From: JAYPHU01 sp964611435
GTDB taxonomy: Bacteria > Pseudomonadota > Alphaproteobacteria > Rhodospirillales > UBA2165
DNA length: 64,000 bases
Reading direction: 5' to 3'
Assembly: GCA_964611435.1 (NCBI GenBank)
Contig: CAZSXT010000018.1
Span: forward strand, 16,946-80,945
Shown in pieces: positions 43,076 through 51,273 of this stretch; position 1 is the stretch's first letter, and the number at the start of each line of letters is the position of its first letter. The notes below the pieces were generated by a model that did no database searches, had not been told where the DNA came from, and saw only the letters and a program-made list of their open reading frames with translations. The translations under genes and the position numbers were made by a program.

Positions 43076-43732
43076 TCAATCGGGGTTCGCCAGCATTCCT
43101 AGCGCGGCGCGTAACTCGGCAATTCCGGTGTTCTTGGTGGCGCTGGTCACAATGATTTCCGGGTGCGCCGCCACATGGGTTTTGATCTCGCTATAGGTCC
43201 GGTCGAGAAGCTTGGCGAGCGGCCCGGCCTTGATCTTGTCGGACTTGGTTAACACGATTTGATACGACACTGCGGCCTGATCCATGAGCTTCATGGCGTC
43301 CCGGTCATTATCCTTGAGCCCGTGCCGGGCATCGATCAGCAGGCACACCCGGCGCAGCTGCACTCGAGCGCGCAGGTAATACATCACCAAATCGGTCCAT
43401 TGATCGACCCGCGCCTTGGGCGCCTTGGCGTAGCCATAGCCGGGCAGGTCGGCCAGCATCAACCGGCCGCCGAGATCAAAAAAATTGATCTCCTGGGTGC
43501 GTCCCGGTGTGTTCGAGGTGCGGGCTAGGTTCTTGCGCCCGGTCAATTTGTTAATCAGGCTCGACTTGCCCACATTGGACCGGCCGGCGAAGGTGACCTC
43601 CGGCAATTGGCTCTCGGGCATGAGGTTAAAATCGACGGCGCCGATCAGGAAAGTGCACTCGCCGGCGAACAGCAATCTGCCGTTCTCCAGGGTTTCCTGA
43701 TCAAACTCGGTCTGTGGTTCCGCAGTTGGCAC
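43076..43732 (-). CDS. engB: Ribosome biogenesis GTP-binding protein EngB/YihA/YsxC
   Basis: A 218-residue P-loop GTPase needed for 50S assembly. G1 is GRSNVGKSSLINKL, G2/switch I is TSNTPGRTQEINFF, G3 is LADLPGYGYA, and G4 is TKSDKI. The start is set at GTG 43732 because AAGGAGG lies four bases upstream; a GTG six codons earlier (43750) is in frame but would place that ribosome-binding site inside the gene. yidC lies upstream, separated by a small hairpin. Confidence 0.95.
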   Translation of the reverse strand: MPTAEPQTEFDQETLENGRLLFAGECTFLIGAVDFNLMPESQLPEVTFAGRSNVGKSSLINKLTGRKNLARTSNTPGRTQEINFFDLGGRLMLADLPGYGYAKAPKARVDQWTDLVMYYLRARVQLRRVCLLIDARHGLKDNDRDAMKLMDQAAVSYQIVLTKSDKIKAGPLAKLLDRTYSEIKTHVAAHPEIIVTSATKNTGIAELRAALGMLANPD

Positions 43733-43755
43733 GTTTCCTCCTTCGTCCACGGTCC

Positions 43756-43773
43756 GCCGGTGGGATCACCGGC
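43756..43773 (-). other. Hairpin between yidC and engB
   Basis: GCCGGTG (43756-43762) and CACCGGC (43767-43773) form a perfect seven-base stem with a four-base loop in the short yidC-engB gap. No T tract follows on either strand, so it is more likely a processing or pausing structure within the polycistronic message than a terminator. Confidence 0.4.
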
Positions 43774-43782
43774 CCATCGGGT

Positions 43783-45570
43783 CTAGGAATCGTTGGCCGG
43801 CTTCTTGATCCGGCCGCCGCCAATGGGGACACCGGCGCGGCGCATGATCACATACTGTTGCAGGATGGAGAGCGCGTTGTTCCACGTCCAGTAGATGACC
43901 AGCGCTGCCGGGAACTGAGCCAGCATGATGGTAAACATGAACGGCAGGAACATGAAGATTTTCGCCTGCATCGGATCAGGTGGCGGCGGGTTCAGTTTCT
44001 GCTGGAAGTACATGGTCAAGCCCATAAGGATCGGCCAAATGCCGATCACCAGGAAGTCCGGCGGGGTCCAGTTAATGAGGCCAAACAGGTTCACCGGGGT
44101 CAGTGGGTCGGCAGCCGACAGGTCCTTGATCCAGCCGTAGAAGGGCGCGTGGCGTAATTCGATGGTGACAAACACCACCTTATACAGGGCAAAGAAGACA
44201 GGTATCTGCGGCAGAATCGGTAGACAGCCTGACGCCGGGTTGGCTTTCTCTTTTTTGTAGAGCGCCATCATTTCCTGGTTCATGCGCATGCGGTCGTCGC
44301 CGAACCGTTCGCGGATCTTGACCATTTCCGGCTGCAGCGCCTTCATCTTCGCCATGGCGGCGTAGGACTTGTTGGCCAGCGGGAAAAACACCAGCTTGAT
44401 CAGCACCGTCAGCAACAGGATGGCCAGACCCATATTGCCGAGATAATCGGTGAAGTAGAGCAATACGAAAAAGATCGGCTTAGTCAGCCATTCGAACCAG
44501 CCCCAGTCGATGGCCAGATCAAAGCGGGAAATGTTCAACTTGTCCCGGTAGTTTAGGATCAGCTGCGCCTCCTTGGCGCCGGCGAACAGCCGGTTGACCG
44601 ACTCAGCTTGCGCGCCGGCCGCCAATGTGATGCCGGATTCCCGGAAGTCGGCCTGATAGTGGTCCACATTGTCGCGCTTGGCGTCCGAGAACCGCACATC
44701 GGATGCATCTCGCTGATCGGGGATCAAGGCCGTTAGCCAGTATTTGTCGGTAATACCGATCCAGCCTCCAGTGCTCTTCTCCTGTATGGCCTTCTCCTGG
44801 ACATCGTCGTAATCGACTTCATTGAGGATCCCATTGAAGACGCCGATCAACCCTTCATGCAGGATATAAAAATCAAGAACATCCGGTGTACCACGCCGGA
44901 TAATCTGGCCGAACGGGAAGACCGTGGCCGGCTTGCTGCTGTTATTGGTGACCCGCTGTTTGACGCTGAACATATAGTTCTTGTCGAGCGAGATTTCCTG
45001 CTGGAACAGGACGCCGTCCTTGTTGGTCCAGCTCAGGGTGACGGGGTTTTCCGGGCTCAGCGTATCTCCATCGGCGGTCCAGTTGGCGTTGAGAGATGGA
45101 ACTTCTGTATCGCTGGAGACCCAGCCGAAGTATCCATAATAGGCATCATCGCTGCCCAAGGGTTTCAACAGCGCGATTTTCGGGCTGCCTTCATCCAGGG
45201 TTTCGCGGTAATCCTCCAGGATCAAATCATCGAACCGCGCGCCCTCCAGGGAAATGGAGCCGGTCACCCGGGGCGACGCGATCTTGACCCGAGGCACTTT
45301 TTTCAGAACCGCTTGCCGGAAGGCGTTGGGATCAAAGGCGGGTTGGCCGGGCAGGGGGACGGGCTGTGCGCCGGGTGCGGGCGGCGCTGTCGCTCCCGGG
45401 GCGGCCGGGGTGGCGCCGGGCGCTGGGGGAGAACCCCCTTCGTTCTGATTTGCCGCTTTCTGAGCCTGTTGCTGGTCCGGCGGCGGCATCGTGGATTCGA
45501 CGTAAAACTGCCAGCCCAGCATGATCGCGACGCTCAACACGATCGCCATAAGGAAGTTTTTCTGATCCAT
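43783..45570 (-). CDS. yidC: Membrane protein insertase YidC
   Basis: A 595-residue Gram-negative-type YidC/Oxa1 insertase. It has an N-terminal membrane segment (FLMAIVLSVAIMLGWQFYV), a proline/alanine-rich linker (about 30-75), a large periplasmic P1 domain (about 80-350) and the conserved five-segment core, with GNMGLAILLLTVLIKLVFFP, the cytoplasmic YAAMAKMKALQPEMVKIRER hairpin and a late YWTWNNALSILQQYVIMRR. It inserts proteins alone or with SecYEG. yidD and rnpA lie upstream in the same operon. Confidence 0.97.
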   Translation of the reverse strand: MDQKNFLMAIVLSVAIMLGWQFYVESTMPPPDQQQAQKAANQNEGGSPPAPGATPAAPGATAPPAPGAQPVPLPGQPAFDPNAFRQAVLKKVPRVKIASPRVTGSISLEGARFDDLILEDYRETLDEGSPKIALLKPLGSDDAYYGYFGWVSSDTEVPSLNANWTADGDTLSPENPVTLSWTNKDGVLFQQEISLDKNYMFSVKQRVTNNSSKPATVFPFGQIIRRGTPDVLDFYILHEGLIGVFNGILNEVDYDDVQEKAIQEKSTGGWIGITDKYWLTALIPDQRDASDVRFSDAKRDNVDHYQADFRESGITLAAGAQAESVNRLFAGAKEAQLILNYRDKLNISRFDLAIDWGWFEWLTKPIFFVLLYFTDYLGNMGLAILLLTVLIKLVFFPLANKSYAAMAKMKALQPEMVKIRERFGDDRMRMNQEMMALYKKEKANPASGCLPILPQIPVFFALYKVVFVTIELRHAPFYGWIKDLSAADPLTPVNLFGLINWTPPDFLVIGIWPILMGLTMYFQQKLNPPPPDPMQAKIFMFLPFMFTIMLAQFPAALVIYWTWNNALSILQQYVIMRRAGVPIGGGRIKKPANDS

Positions 45571-45588
45571 AAAGTAAGCGTCCGACGG

Positions 45589-45960
45589 TTAGGAAGACTG
45601 GTCCGGGCTCAATTCCGCAGAGTTCCGAGGAGATTGCGCCGCCCGGATATACCCAGGCTGGTGCTGCTCTGCAATACACTTCCCGGCGGTTTCATTCGTT
45701 TTTTCGTTCTCGGCTGCTGCGCCGGCGCCGGGAACGGGGTCGAAACCGCTGCCGCCCCAGGGATGGCAGCGGCAAATCCGCTTCGTCGCCAACCAGCCGC
45801 CATGGAGGGCGCCGTGGATTTCGACCGCCTCGACGGCGTATTGGGAACATGTCGGCAGATACCGGCAGGTTCCGGCGGTCACCGGTGAAATCAAAAGCTG
45901 ATAGGCCCTGATGAGGGTTTTCAGGATCAACACCGGGATCATTCGCAGAAATCTCATCAT
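45589..45960 (-). CDS. yidD: Membrane protein insertion efficiency factor YidD
   Basis: A 123-residue YidD. The core has the amphipathic LIRAYQLLISP, the cysteine motif CRYLPTCSQYAVEAVE and the C-terminal RICRCHPWGGSGFDPVP. About 45 polar residues after the core are longer than in E. coli (85 residues) and variable. Its ATG overlaps the rnpA stop (ATGA), so it is coupled. It sits between rnpA and yidC, its normal place. Confidence 0.95.
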   Translation of the reverse strand: MMRFLRMIPVLILKTLIRAYQLLISPVTAGTCRYLPTCSQYAVEAVEIHGALHGGWLATKRICRCHPWGGSGFDPVPGAGAAAENEKTNETAGKCIAEQHQPGYIRAAQSPRNSAELSPDQSS

Positions 45961-46334
45961 TCCGCCGGCTCTCGATAGGACTTTACGCCCTGCAAGGCGC
46001 GCTTGAGGTCCGACACGATCGTGGGAAAAGGTTTGGCGTAGGCACTGCGCCGCCCGATGAGGACAAAATCCCGGTGATCCACCGCGTGAACCGGCAAGAC
46101 CTGTTCTACGGCGGCGCGTAACCGGCGTTTCACCCGGTTGCGTATCACCGCCTTACCGACTTTGCGGCTGACCGTGTATCCTACACGGACCGGCTCGACC
46201 GTTTCGTCGGCCTGCTCCAGGCCCCCGTGGGCCCGCATTTGCAGGATGAGCGAGGACGCGACAAATTTCTGACGGCTGCGAGAGACGTTCAGAAACTGCG
46301 GTCGGGATTTGAGTTTGCCAAGTCGCGAGCCCAT
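45957..46334 (-). CDS. rnpA: Ribonuclease P protein component
   Basis: A 125-residue basic protein that supports the catalytic RNA of RNase P in trimming tRNA 5' ends. The family's RNR motif is visible in VGKAVIRNRVKRRLRAA, with VGYTVSRKVGKA before it. It begins 17 bases after rpmH, and its stop overlaps the yidD start. Confidence 0.97.
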   Translation of the reverse strand: MGSRLGKLKSRPQFLNVSRSRQKFVASSLILQMRAHGGLEQADETVEPVRVGYTVSRKVGKAVIRNRVKRRLRAAVEQVLPVHAVDHRDFVLIGRRSAYAKPFPTIVSDLKRALQGVKSYREPAE

Positions 46335-46351
46335 GGCCCGGCTCCGGCGGC

Positions 46352-46486
46352 TTAAGCTGACAGGCTCTTACGGCCCTTGGCGCGGCGGTTGGCCAGAATT
46401 TTGCGGCCGTTGGCGGTCGCCATGCGGGCGCGGAAGCCGTGCCGGCGCTTGCGCACGAGATTACTCGGCTGGAATGTGCGTTTCAC
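46352..46486 (-). CDS. rpmH: 50S ribosomal protein L34
   Basis: A 44-residue, very basic L34 that starts at GTG 46486. It begins MKRTFQPSNLVRKRRHGFRA and continues with the conserved RMATANGRKILANRRAKGR. GGAG lies seven bases upstream of the GTG. It heads the rpmH-rnpA-yidD-yidC block. A strong promoter is visible at 46531-46559. Confidence 0.97.
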   Translation of the reverse strand: MKRTFQPSNLVRKRRHGFRARMATANGRKILANRRAKGRKSLSA

Positions 46487-46530
46487 TGTCTTTCTCCGAA
46501 TTTGGCGGCACAGGTCAAAACGAGGGGCGG

Positions 46531-46559
46531 TGTATACGGGTTCCTTAGCCGCAAGTCAA
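46531..46559 (-). promoter_or_regulatory. Promoter of the rpmH operon
   Basis: On the minus strand TTGACT (46554-46559) and TATACA (46531-46536) are separated by 17 bp, close to the housekeeping consensus. The predicted start near 46524 gives a leader of about 38 bases before the rpmH GTG. Confidence 0.7.
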
Positions 46560-46696
46560 CGGTTTGACGGCACTTTTGGTCACGAAGGCTTGACTGGCCA
46601 GAAGCTGCTCTCTGTACCAAATTACGGCGACGTGGCTTTGCCGGAATTTTTATGACCGGGGCTTAAATTGTTGATATGTAGACATTCGGGGATAAC

Positions 46697-47482
46697 GTGA
46701 ACGAACAATCTTACTCTGATAGCACCATAGCGGAAGAAAGTTCGGCGGACAGCACACCGCCGGCCGGGAATGGAAAAAGCATGTCCTGGAAACGCTTGCT
46801 GCCGGCGGCGATTCTGCTGGTGGCGTTGGGAGCCGTTTTCTATTTCGACCTGCATCTCTATTTTACTTTTGAATCCCTGAAGGAGAACAGGGAAACCCTA
46901 TTGGGCTGGCGAAATGACCATTTTATTTTATCGATCCTGGCTTTCATCATTTTTTACGCCGTTAGCGCAGCGATCAGCCTGCCCGGTGCGATCTGGCTGA
47001 CCATCCTGGGGGGCTTTCTGTTCGGCACCGTCGGCGGCGGATTTGCGGTGGTGATTGGTGCGACCCTCGGCGCCGTGGTGATCTTTCTGGCCGCCCGCTA
47101 TGCCTTCGCCGACTATTTCCACAGCAAGGTGGGTGGCGCCATCCAGCGAATGGAAGATGGTTTTCGCAAGAATGCGTTTTCATATTTGCTGGTATTGCGG
47201 CTGGTGCCGTTGTTTCCCTTTTGGCTGGTCAATCTGGTGCCGGCGTTCTTGGGCGTTTCTTTGCCGGTCTACGCGATCTCCACATTGCTTGGCATCATTC
47301 CGGGAACATTTGTCTACGCCAGCATCGGTAACGGACTTGGGCACATCATCGATGAAGGCGGCACGCCGGACTTGAGTCTCATCTGGTCGCCGGAAGTGCT
47401 GTTCCCGCTTTTGGGCCTGGCCGCACTTTCCGCCATTCCACCGGCGTATCGCTATGTCAAAGACCGGGCCACCTCGTCATGA
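46697..47482 (+). CDS. TVP38/TMEM64 (DedA-like) membrane protein
   Basis: A 261-residue membrane protein with the SNARE-associated/VTT domain. After a polar N-terminus and one segment (about 35-55) comes the domain core with AISLPGAIWLTILGGFLFG, the VVIGATLGAVVIFLAARYAF helix and LVLRLVPLFPFWLVNLVPAF, a re-entrant motif of the family. GTG 46697 has GGGGA upstream. The last four bases are shared with the flavin reductase gene, a pairing seen in other bacteria. Relatives are linked to lipid scrambling or redox/metal export; no specific role can be given here. Confidence 0.9.
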   Translation: MNEQSYSDSTIAEESSADSTPPAGNGKSMSWKRLLPAAILLVALGAVFYFDLHLYFTFESLKENRETLLGWRNDHFILSILAFIIFYAVSAAISLPGAIWLTILGGFLFGTVGGGFAVVIGATLGAVVIFLAARYAFADYFHSKVGGAIQRMEDGFRKNAFSYLLVLRLVPLFPFWLVNLVPAFLGVSLPVYAISTLLGIIPGTFVYASIGNGLGHIIDEGGTPDLSLIWSPEVLFPLLGLAALSAIPPAYRYVKDRATSS

Positions 47483-48903
47483 CTGAAACGCTAAAACCTG
47501 ACATCTGCATTTTGGGCGCCGGCTCCGGCGGTCTGACGGTTGCGGCCGTGGCCTCACAACTGGGTGTCGATACGGTCTTGATCGAACGGGACAAGATGGG
47601 CGGCGATTGCCTCAACTACGGCTGTGTGCCGTCTAAAGCCCTATTGGCGGCGGCTCATGCGGCGGAAAGCGCCCGCACCGGACAGAAATATGGGATTAAA
47701 GCCGGCCCGGTAGACGCTGATGGCGGCGCACCCTACGCCTATGTTCAGCAGGCCATCGACACGATTGCCCCCCATGACTCGGTCGAACGGTTTGAAGGTT
47801 TTGGTGTCCGCGTCCTTTTGGCGGAGGCCAAGTTCACGTCGTCCAAGGAAGTACAGGCAGGTGACTATAAGATCCAGGCTCGGCGTTTTGTCATCGCCAC
47901 CGGGTCCGGCCCCGCGGTCCCGCCGATCCCCGGCCTGGCCGAGACGCCCTATCTGACCAATGAAACAATTTTTGGTTTGGAGGCCGTGCCGGACCACTTG
48001 ATCGTCATTGGCGGTGGCCCCATCGGTGTCGAGCTGGCCCAGGCACACCGGCAATTAGGCGCCAAAGTCACTGTCTTGGAAATGGCGGAAATCCTGGCCA
48101 ACGACGATCCTGAACTTGTCGCCGTAGTCAGAGATCAGCTATTGGCCGACGGTATCGATCTCCGGGAAGGGGTAAGGGTGACCGGCGCGGCCGCTAAAGA
48201 CGGTGGTGTGTCGGTCACTATTGAAGGCTCGGATGGCGCTGCAACGATTGACGGCTCACACCTTTTGGTTGCGGCGGGCCGCCGGCCGAATATCAGCTCC
48301 CTTAATCTGGAAGCCGCCGGCGTTGACCATGAATCCTCCGGCATCCGTGTGGACGCCCGGCTCAGAACATCGAACAAGAAGATTTTTGCCATTGGTGATT
48401 GCACCGGCGGGCATCAGTTTACCCACATCGCCGGGTATCATGCCGGGATTGTTATCCGAAACGCACTCTTTCGCATGCCGGCCAAGGTGAACACCGCAGC
48501 CTACCCATGGGTGACGTATACATCTCCGGAACTGGCCCATGTGGGACTCAACGAAGAACAGGCCCGAAAGACCCATGGCGACGTGCGGGTCGTCCGCTGG
48601 CCCTATGCACAAAATGACCGCGCCGTGACCGAAGGTAAAACCGCTGGACTGATCAAACTGGTGGCCACGCCGAAAGGCAGAGTTCTTGGGGCGTCCATTG
48701 TCGGATCCCAGGCTGGAGAGCTTATCCAGATTTGGGGGTTGGCGATCAGCGCTGGGATAAAACTGTCTAAGGTTGCCGGTATGATCTCGCCCTATCCCAC
48801 CTTGGGAGAAGCCAACAAGCGCGCCGCCGGCGAATTCTACAAAGACTCTCTGTTCAGCGCCCGTACGCGCGGTTTGATACGATTTCTCCGCTGGTTCGGG
48901 TAG
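47479..48903 (+). CDS. FAD-dependent disulfide reductase (mercuric reductase/dihydrolipoamide dehydrogenase-like)
   Basis: A 474-residue class I pyridine nucleotide-disulfide oxidoreductase. The FAD-binding ILGAGSGGLTVAAVA is followed by the redox-active GGDCLNYGCVPSKALL (C44 and C49), the NAD(P)H-binding VIGGGPIGVELAQAHRQLG and the second FAD motif FAIGDCTGGHQFTHIAGYHA. It lacks both the N-terminal heavy-metal-binding domain and the C-terminal vicinal cysteines of true mercuric reductases, and its C-terminus ends in RFLRWFG. Its ATG overlaps the stop of the TVP38-type gene, so the two proteins probably act together at the membrane. The substrate is unknown. Confidence 0.9.
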   Translation: MTETLKPDICILGAGSGGLTVAAVASQLGVDTVLIERDKMGGDCLNYGCVPSKALLAAAHAAESARTGQKYGIKAGPVDADGGAPYAYVQQAIDTIAPHDSVERFEGFGVRVLLAEAKFTSSKEVQAGDYKIQARRFVIATGSGPAVPPIPGLAETPYLTNETIFGLEAVPDHLIVIGGGPIGVELAQAHRQLGAKVTVLEMAEILANDDPELVAVVRDQLLADGIDLREGVRVTGAAAKDGGVSVTIEGSDGAATIDGSHLLVAAGRRPNISSLNLEAAGVDHESSGIRVDARLRTSNKKIFAIGDCTGGHQFTHIAGYHAGIVIRNALFRMPAKVNTAAYPWVTYTSPELAHVGLNEEQARKTHGDVRVVRWPYAQNDRAVTEGKTAGLIKLVATPKGRVLGASIVGSQAGELIQIWGLAISAGIKLSKVAGMISPYPTLGEANKRAAGEFYKDSLFSARTRGLIRFLRWFG

Positions 48904-48922
48904 ACTGACGAAAGTGCTCTAA

Positions 48923-50371
48923 ATGGCGGATCACCCAAATGCCGATTACGGGTCCGGACGAAATGTCTGGTTTAAAGGTCTTTCGTCGCGACTGCTTATC
49001 CTAACCATCGCCTTCGTCATGTTGAGCGAGGTGTTGATCTATGCGCCATCCGTTTCCCGCTATAGAAAGGACTATTTGGAAGATAGAATAGCTTCCGCCC
49101 ATCTGGCGACATTGGCGTTGGAATCCTTGAAGGACCAAAACGTCACGGCTGATCTTCGAAAAAAACTTCTCGACCAGACTGGCACGTACGCCATCGTCCT
49201 TCGGCTGGAAAAACGCCGGGTGCTTGTCGTCGGGCCGGAAGAATTGCCGCAGGTGGATGCCGCCTTTGATCTCCGGGTGCCGGGCTTCTTCGGCTGGATC
49301 GCGGACGCGTTTGCCACTCTATCCCAAGATGAAAACCGGGTGCTGCGCGTCCTCGGCCCGTCACCCAAGGACCCGGAGATCCTGGTTGAAGTGGTTCTCG
49401 ACGAGTGGCCGATGCGCGACGAGATGCTCGATTATTCATGGCGCATCCTGGGGCTTTCCATCCTGATTTCCATGATCACGGCGGGCCTGGTGTTCCTCAG
49501 TCTGCAATCTTTGATGGTTGGGCCCATGCGCCGGATCACCCAAAGCATGATGTCGTTCCGTGACAATCCGGAAGACCTGGACAATGTTATGCCGATCAGC
49601 AAGCGCGCTGATGAGATTGGTCAGGCCCAGCGGGAACTGGCGAGAATGCAGAAGGAACTCCGCCTCGCGCTTCGCCAGCGCCAGCATTTAGCGGCTCTCG
49701 GTGCGGCGGTGACAAAAATCAGCCATGACCTCCGCAATTCACTGACCACTGCGATGCTCGTCTCCGACCGGTTGTCGGGCAGCGAAGACCCGGACGTCAA
49801 ACGGGTGTTGCCGAGACTTTTTACCGCCATCGACAAAGCGGTGGACCTTTGTTCCCAGACCTTGAATTTCGCCCGGGAAGGGGCGCTGCAGATTTCCCCC
49901 AGCCGTTTCAACCTGCATCAACTTGTGGCCGAAGTTGCGTCCGCGCTTGGCAGCGATGGGGAGGGCGGTGTCTCGTCGGCTGGCGTGACGTGGGATAATC
50001 AGGTTGAATCTGAAATGGTGATCGAAGCAGACCGGGGTCAGCTATTCCGAGCCGTGGACAATCTGTGCCGGAATGCGGTCCAGGCTGGCGCGGACCAGAT
50101 TCTTATCTCGGCCAGCACGCGGCTGGACCGGGTGTGCATTGATATTTCGGACAATGGGCCGGGCCTGCCGCCACAGGCGCGGGATAATCTGTTTACACCT
50201 TTCTTTGGCACGACAAAGAAGAGTGGCACCGGCCTTGGCCTGGTGATCGTCCGCGAAATTTTGCGCGCCCACGGCGGTGACGTCATGTTGGCCAAATCGG
50301 ACGAGGCGGGAACGACCTTCATTCTAGACCTGCCGGATCGGATACGCCTGGCGGCCCGGACGGATGGATGA
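48923..50371 (+). CDS. HAMP-domain sensor histidine kinase
   Basis: A 482-residue membrane histidine kinase. TM1 (about 20-42) and TM2 (about 172-194) flank a periplasmic sensor of about 130 residues. HAMP (about 195-245) leads to the H-box VTKISHDLRNSLTTAM with phosphoacceptor H268. The ATPase domain has the N box NLCRNAVQAG, G1 ISDNGPGLPP, and G2 GTGLGLVIVREILRAHGG. No response regulator gene is adjacent, so its partner is encoded elsewhere. It follows the flavin reductase by 19 bases. Confidence 0.92.
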   Translation: MADHPNADYGSGRNVWFKGLSSRLLILTIAFVMLSEVLIYAPSVSRYRKDYLEDRIASAHLATLALESLKDQNVTADLRKKLLDQTGTYAIVLRLEKRRVLVVGPEELPQVDAAFDLRVPGFFGWIADAFATLSQDENRVLRVLGPSPKDPEILVEVVLDEWPMRDEMLDYSWRILGLSILISMITAGLVFLSLQSLMVGPMRRITQSMMSFRDNPEDLDNVMPISKRADEIGQAQRELARMQKELRLALRQRQHLAALGAAVTKISHDLRNSLTTAMLVSDRLSGSEDPDVKRVLPRLFTAIDKAVDLCSQTLNFAREGALQISPSRFNLHQLVAEVASALGSDGEGGVSSAGVTWDNQVESEMVIEADRGQLFRAVDNLCRNAVQAGADQILISASTRLDRVCIDISDNGPGLPPQARDNLFTPFFGTTKKSGTGLGLVIVREILRAHGGDVMLAKSDEAGTTFILDLPDRIRLAARTDG

Positions 50372-50406
50372 GGGAATGATCTGGGAGTTCAAGCGTTGGT
50401 GCTGAT

Positions 50407-51255
50407 ATGAGCATGATGTTAAGTCGTCTATTGATAGCTGCCCTGATATTACTGCCGCCCGCTCAGGCGACCGCACTAGGTGCACCGGAGCCAGACCTGT
50501 GGCCCCGCTGGACGGCCCATGATCCAATGTCGCGGCAGACTGTCGATCATGCTGCTTGGGGGGTGTTTTTGAAAAAGTATCTCTCTGTACAAAAGCCCGG
50601 CGCCAATCTGGTTGCCTATGGCCGGGTGAGCGCCGCCGACAAGAAGGGCCTGAAGACCTATATTCAGTCGTTGGCGGAGGTCCCGGTGAGCAAATTGACC
50701 CGGGGGGAACAACTGGCTTTTTGGGTGAACCTTTATAACGCGCTGACCGTTGATGTCGTGCTGGATCATTATCCTACAGACTCCATCATGGATATCGACA
50801 TCTCGCCGGGATTTTTTTCGAACGGCCCCTGGGGCAAAAAATTGGTCGCCATTGAAGGAGAGGCGGTGAGTCTCAACGATATAGAACACCGGATTCTACG
50901 CCCGATCTGGAAGGACCCGCGCATTCATTATGCGGTTAATTGCGCGTCCTTGGGCTGTCCCGATCTGCAGCCCAAGCCGTTTACCGGTAACGCCGCGGAC
51001 GCCATGCTGACGGCGGCGGCTAGGTCCTTTATCGCAAGTGATCGCGCAGTGTGGCCGGCCGAGGGCGATACCGTCGGCGCCTCCAGCATCTACAAATGGT
51101 TCTCGGAAGATTTTGGCAATTCTGCTAAAGCCATTCTCAACCATATGCTGGAATTTGCCGGCCCGGCCCAACGCCAATGGTTGGGCAAGGCCCGTGACAT
51201 CAGCACCTATCATTATGATTGGTCGTTGAACGAAGCAAAAAAGGTCCTGCCTTAA
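50407..51255 (+). CDS. Exported DUF547-domain protein
   Basis: A 282-residue protein with a signal peptide (RLLIAALILLPPAQATALG) and a DUF547 domain. The domain includes LTRGEQLAFWVNLYNALTVD, DIEHRILRPIWKDPRIHYAV and VNCASLGCPDLQPKPF. The fold is thought to be papain-like, but no activity is established for the family. It is 35 bases after the histidine kinase and could be its output or simply share its message. Confidence 0.88.
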   Translation: MSMMLSRLLIAALILLPPAQATALGAPEPDLWPRWTAHDPMSRQTVDHAAWGVFLKKYLSVQKPGANLVAYGRVSAADKKGLKTYIQSLAEVPVSKLTRGEQLAFWVNLYNALTVDVVLDHYPTDSIMDIDISPGFFSNGPWGKKLVAIEGEAVSLNDIEHRILRPIWKDPRIHYAVNCASLGCPDLQPKPFTGNAADAMLTAAARSFIASDRAVWPAEGDTVGASSIYKWFSEDFGNSAKAILNHMLEFAGPAQRQWLGKARDISTYHYDWSLNEAKKVLP

Positions 51256-51273
51256 TCGCTCATCGGTCTCCTA

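Noticed and set aside
46352..46486. Chromosome origin next to rpmH
   Set aside because: dnaA is not adjacent and no cluster of DnaA boxes was seen; in many alphaproteobacteria rpmH-rnpA is not at the origin.
47479..48903. Calling the flavin reductase a mercuric reductase
   Set aside because: It lacks the N-terminal HMA domain and the C-terminal vicinal cysteines, and no other mer gene is nearby.
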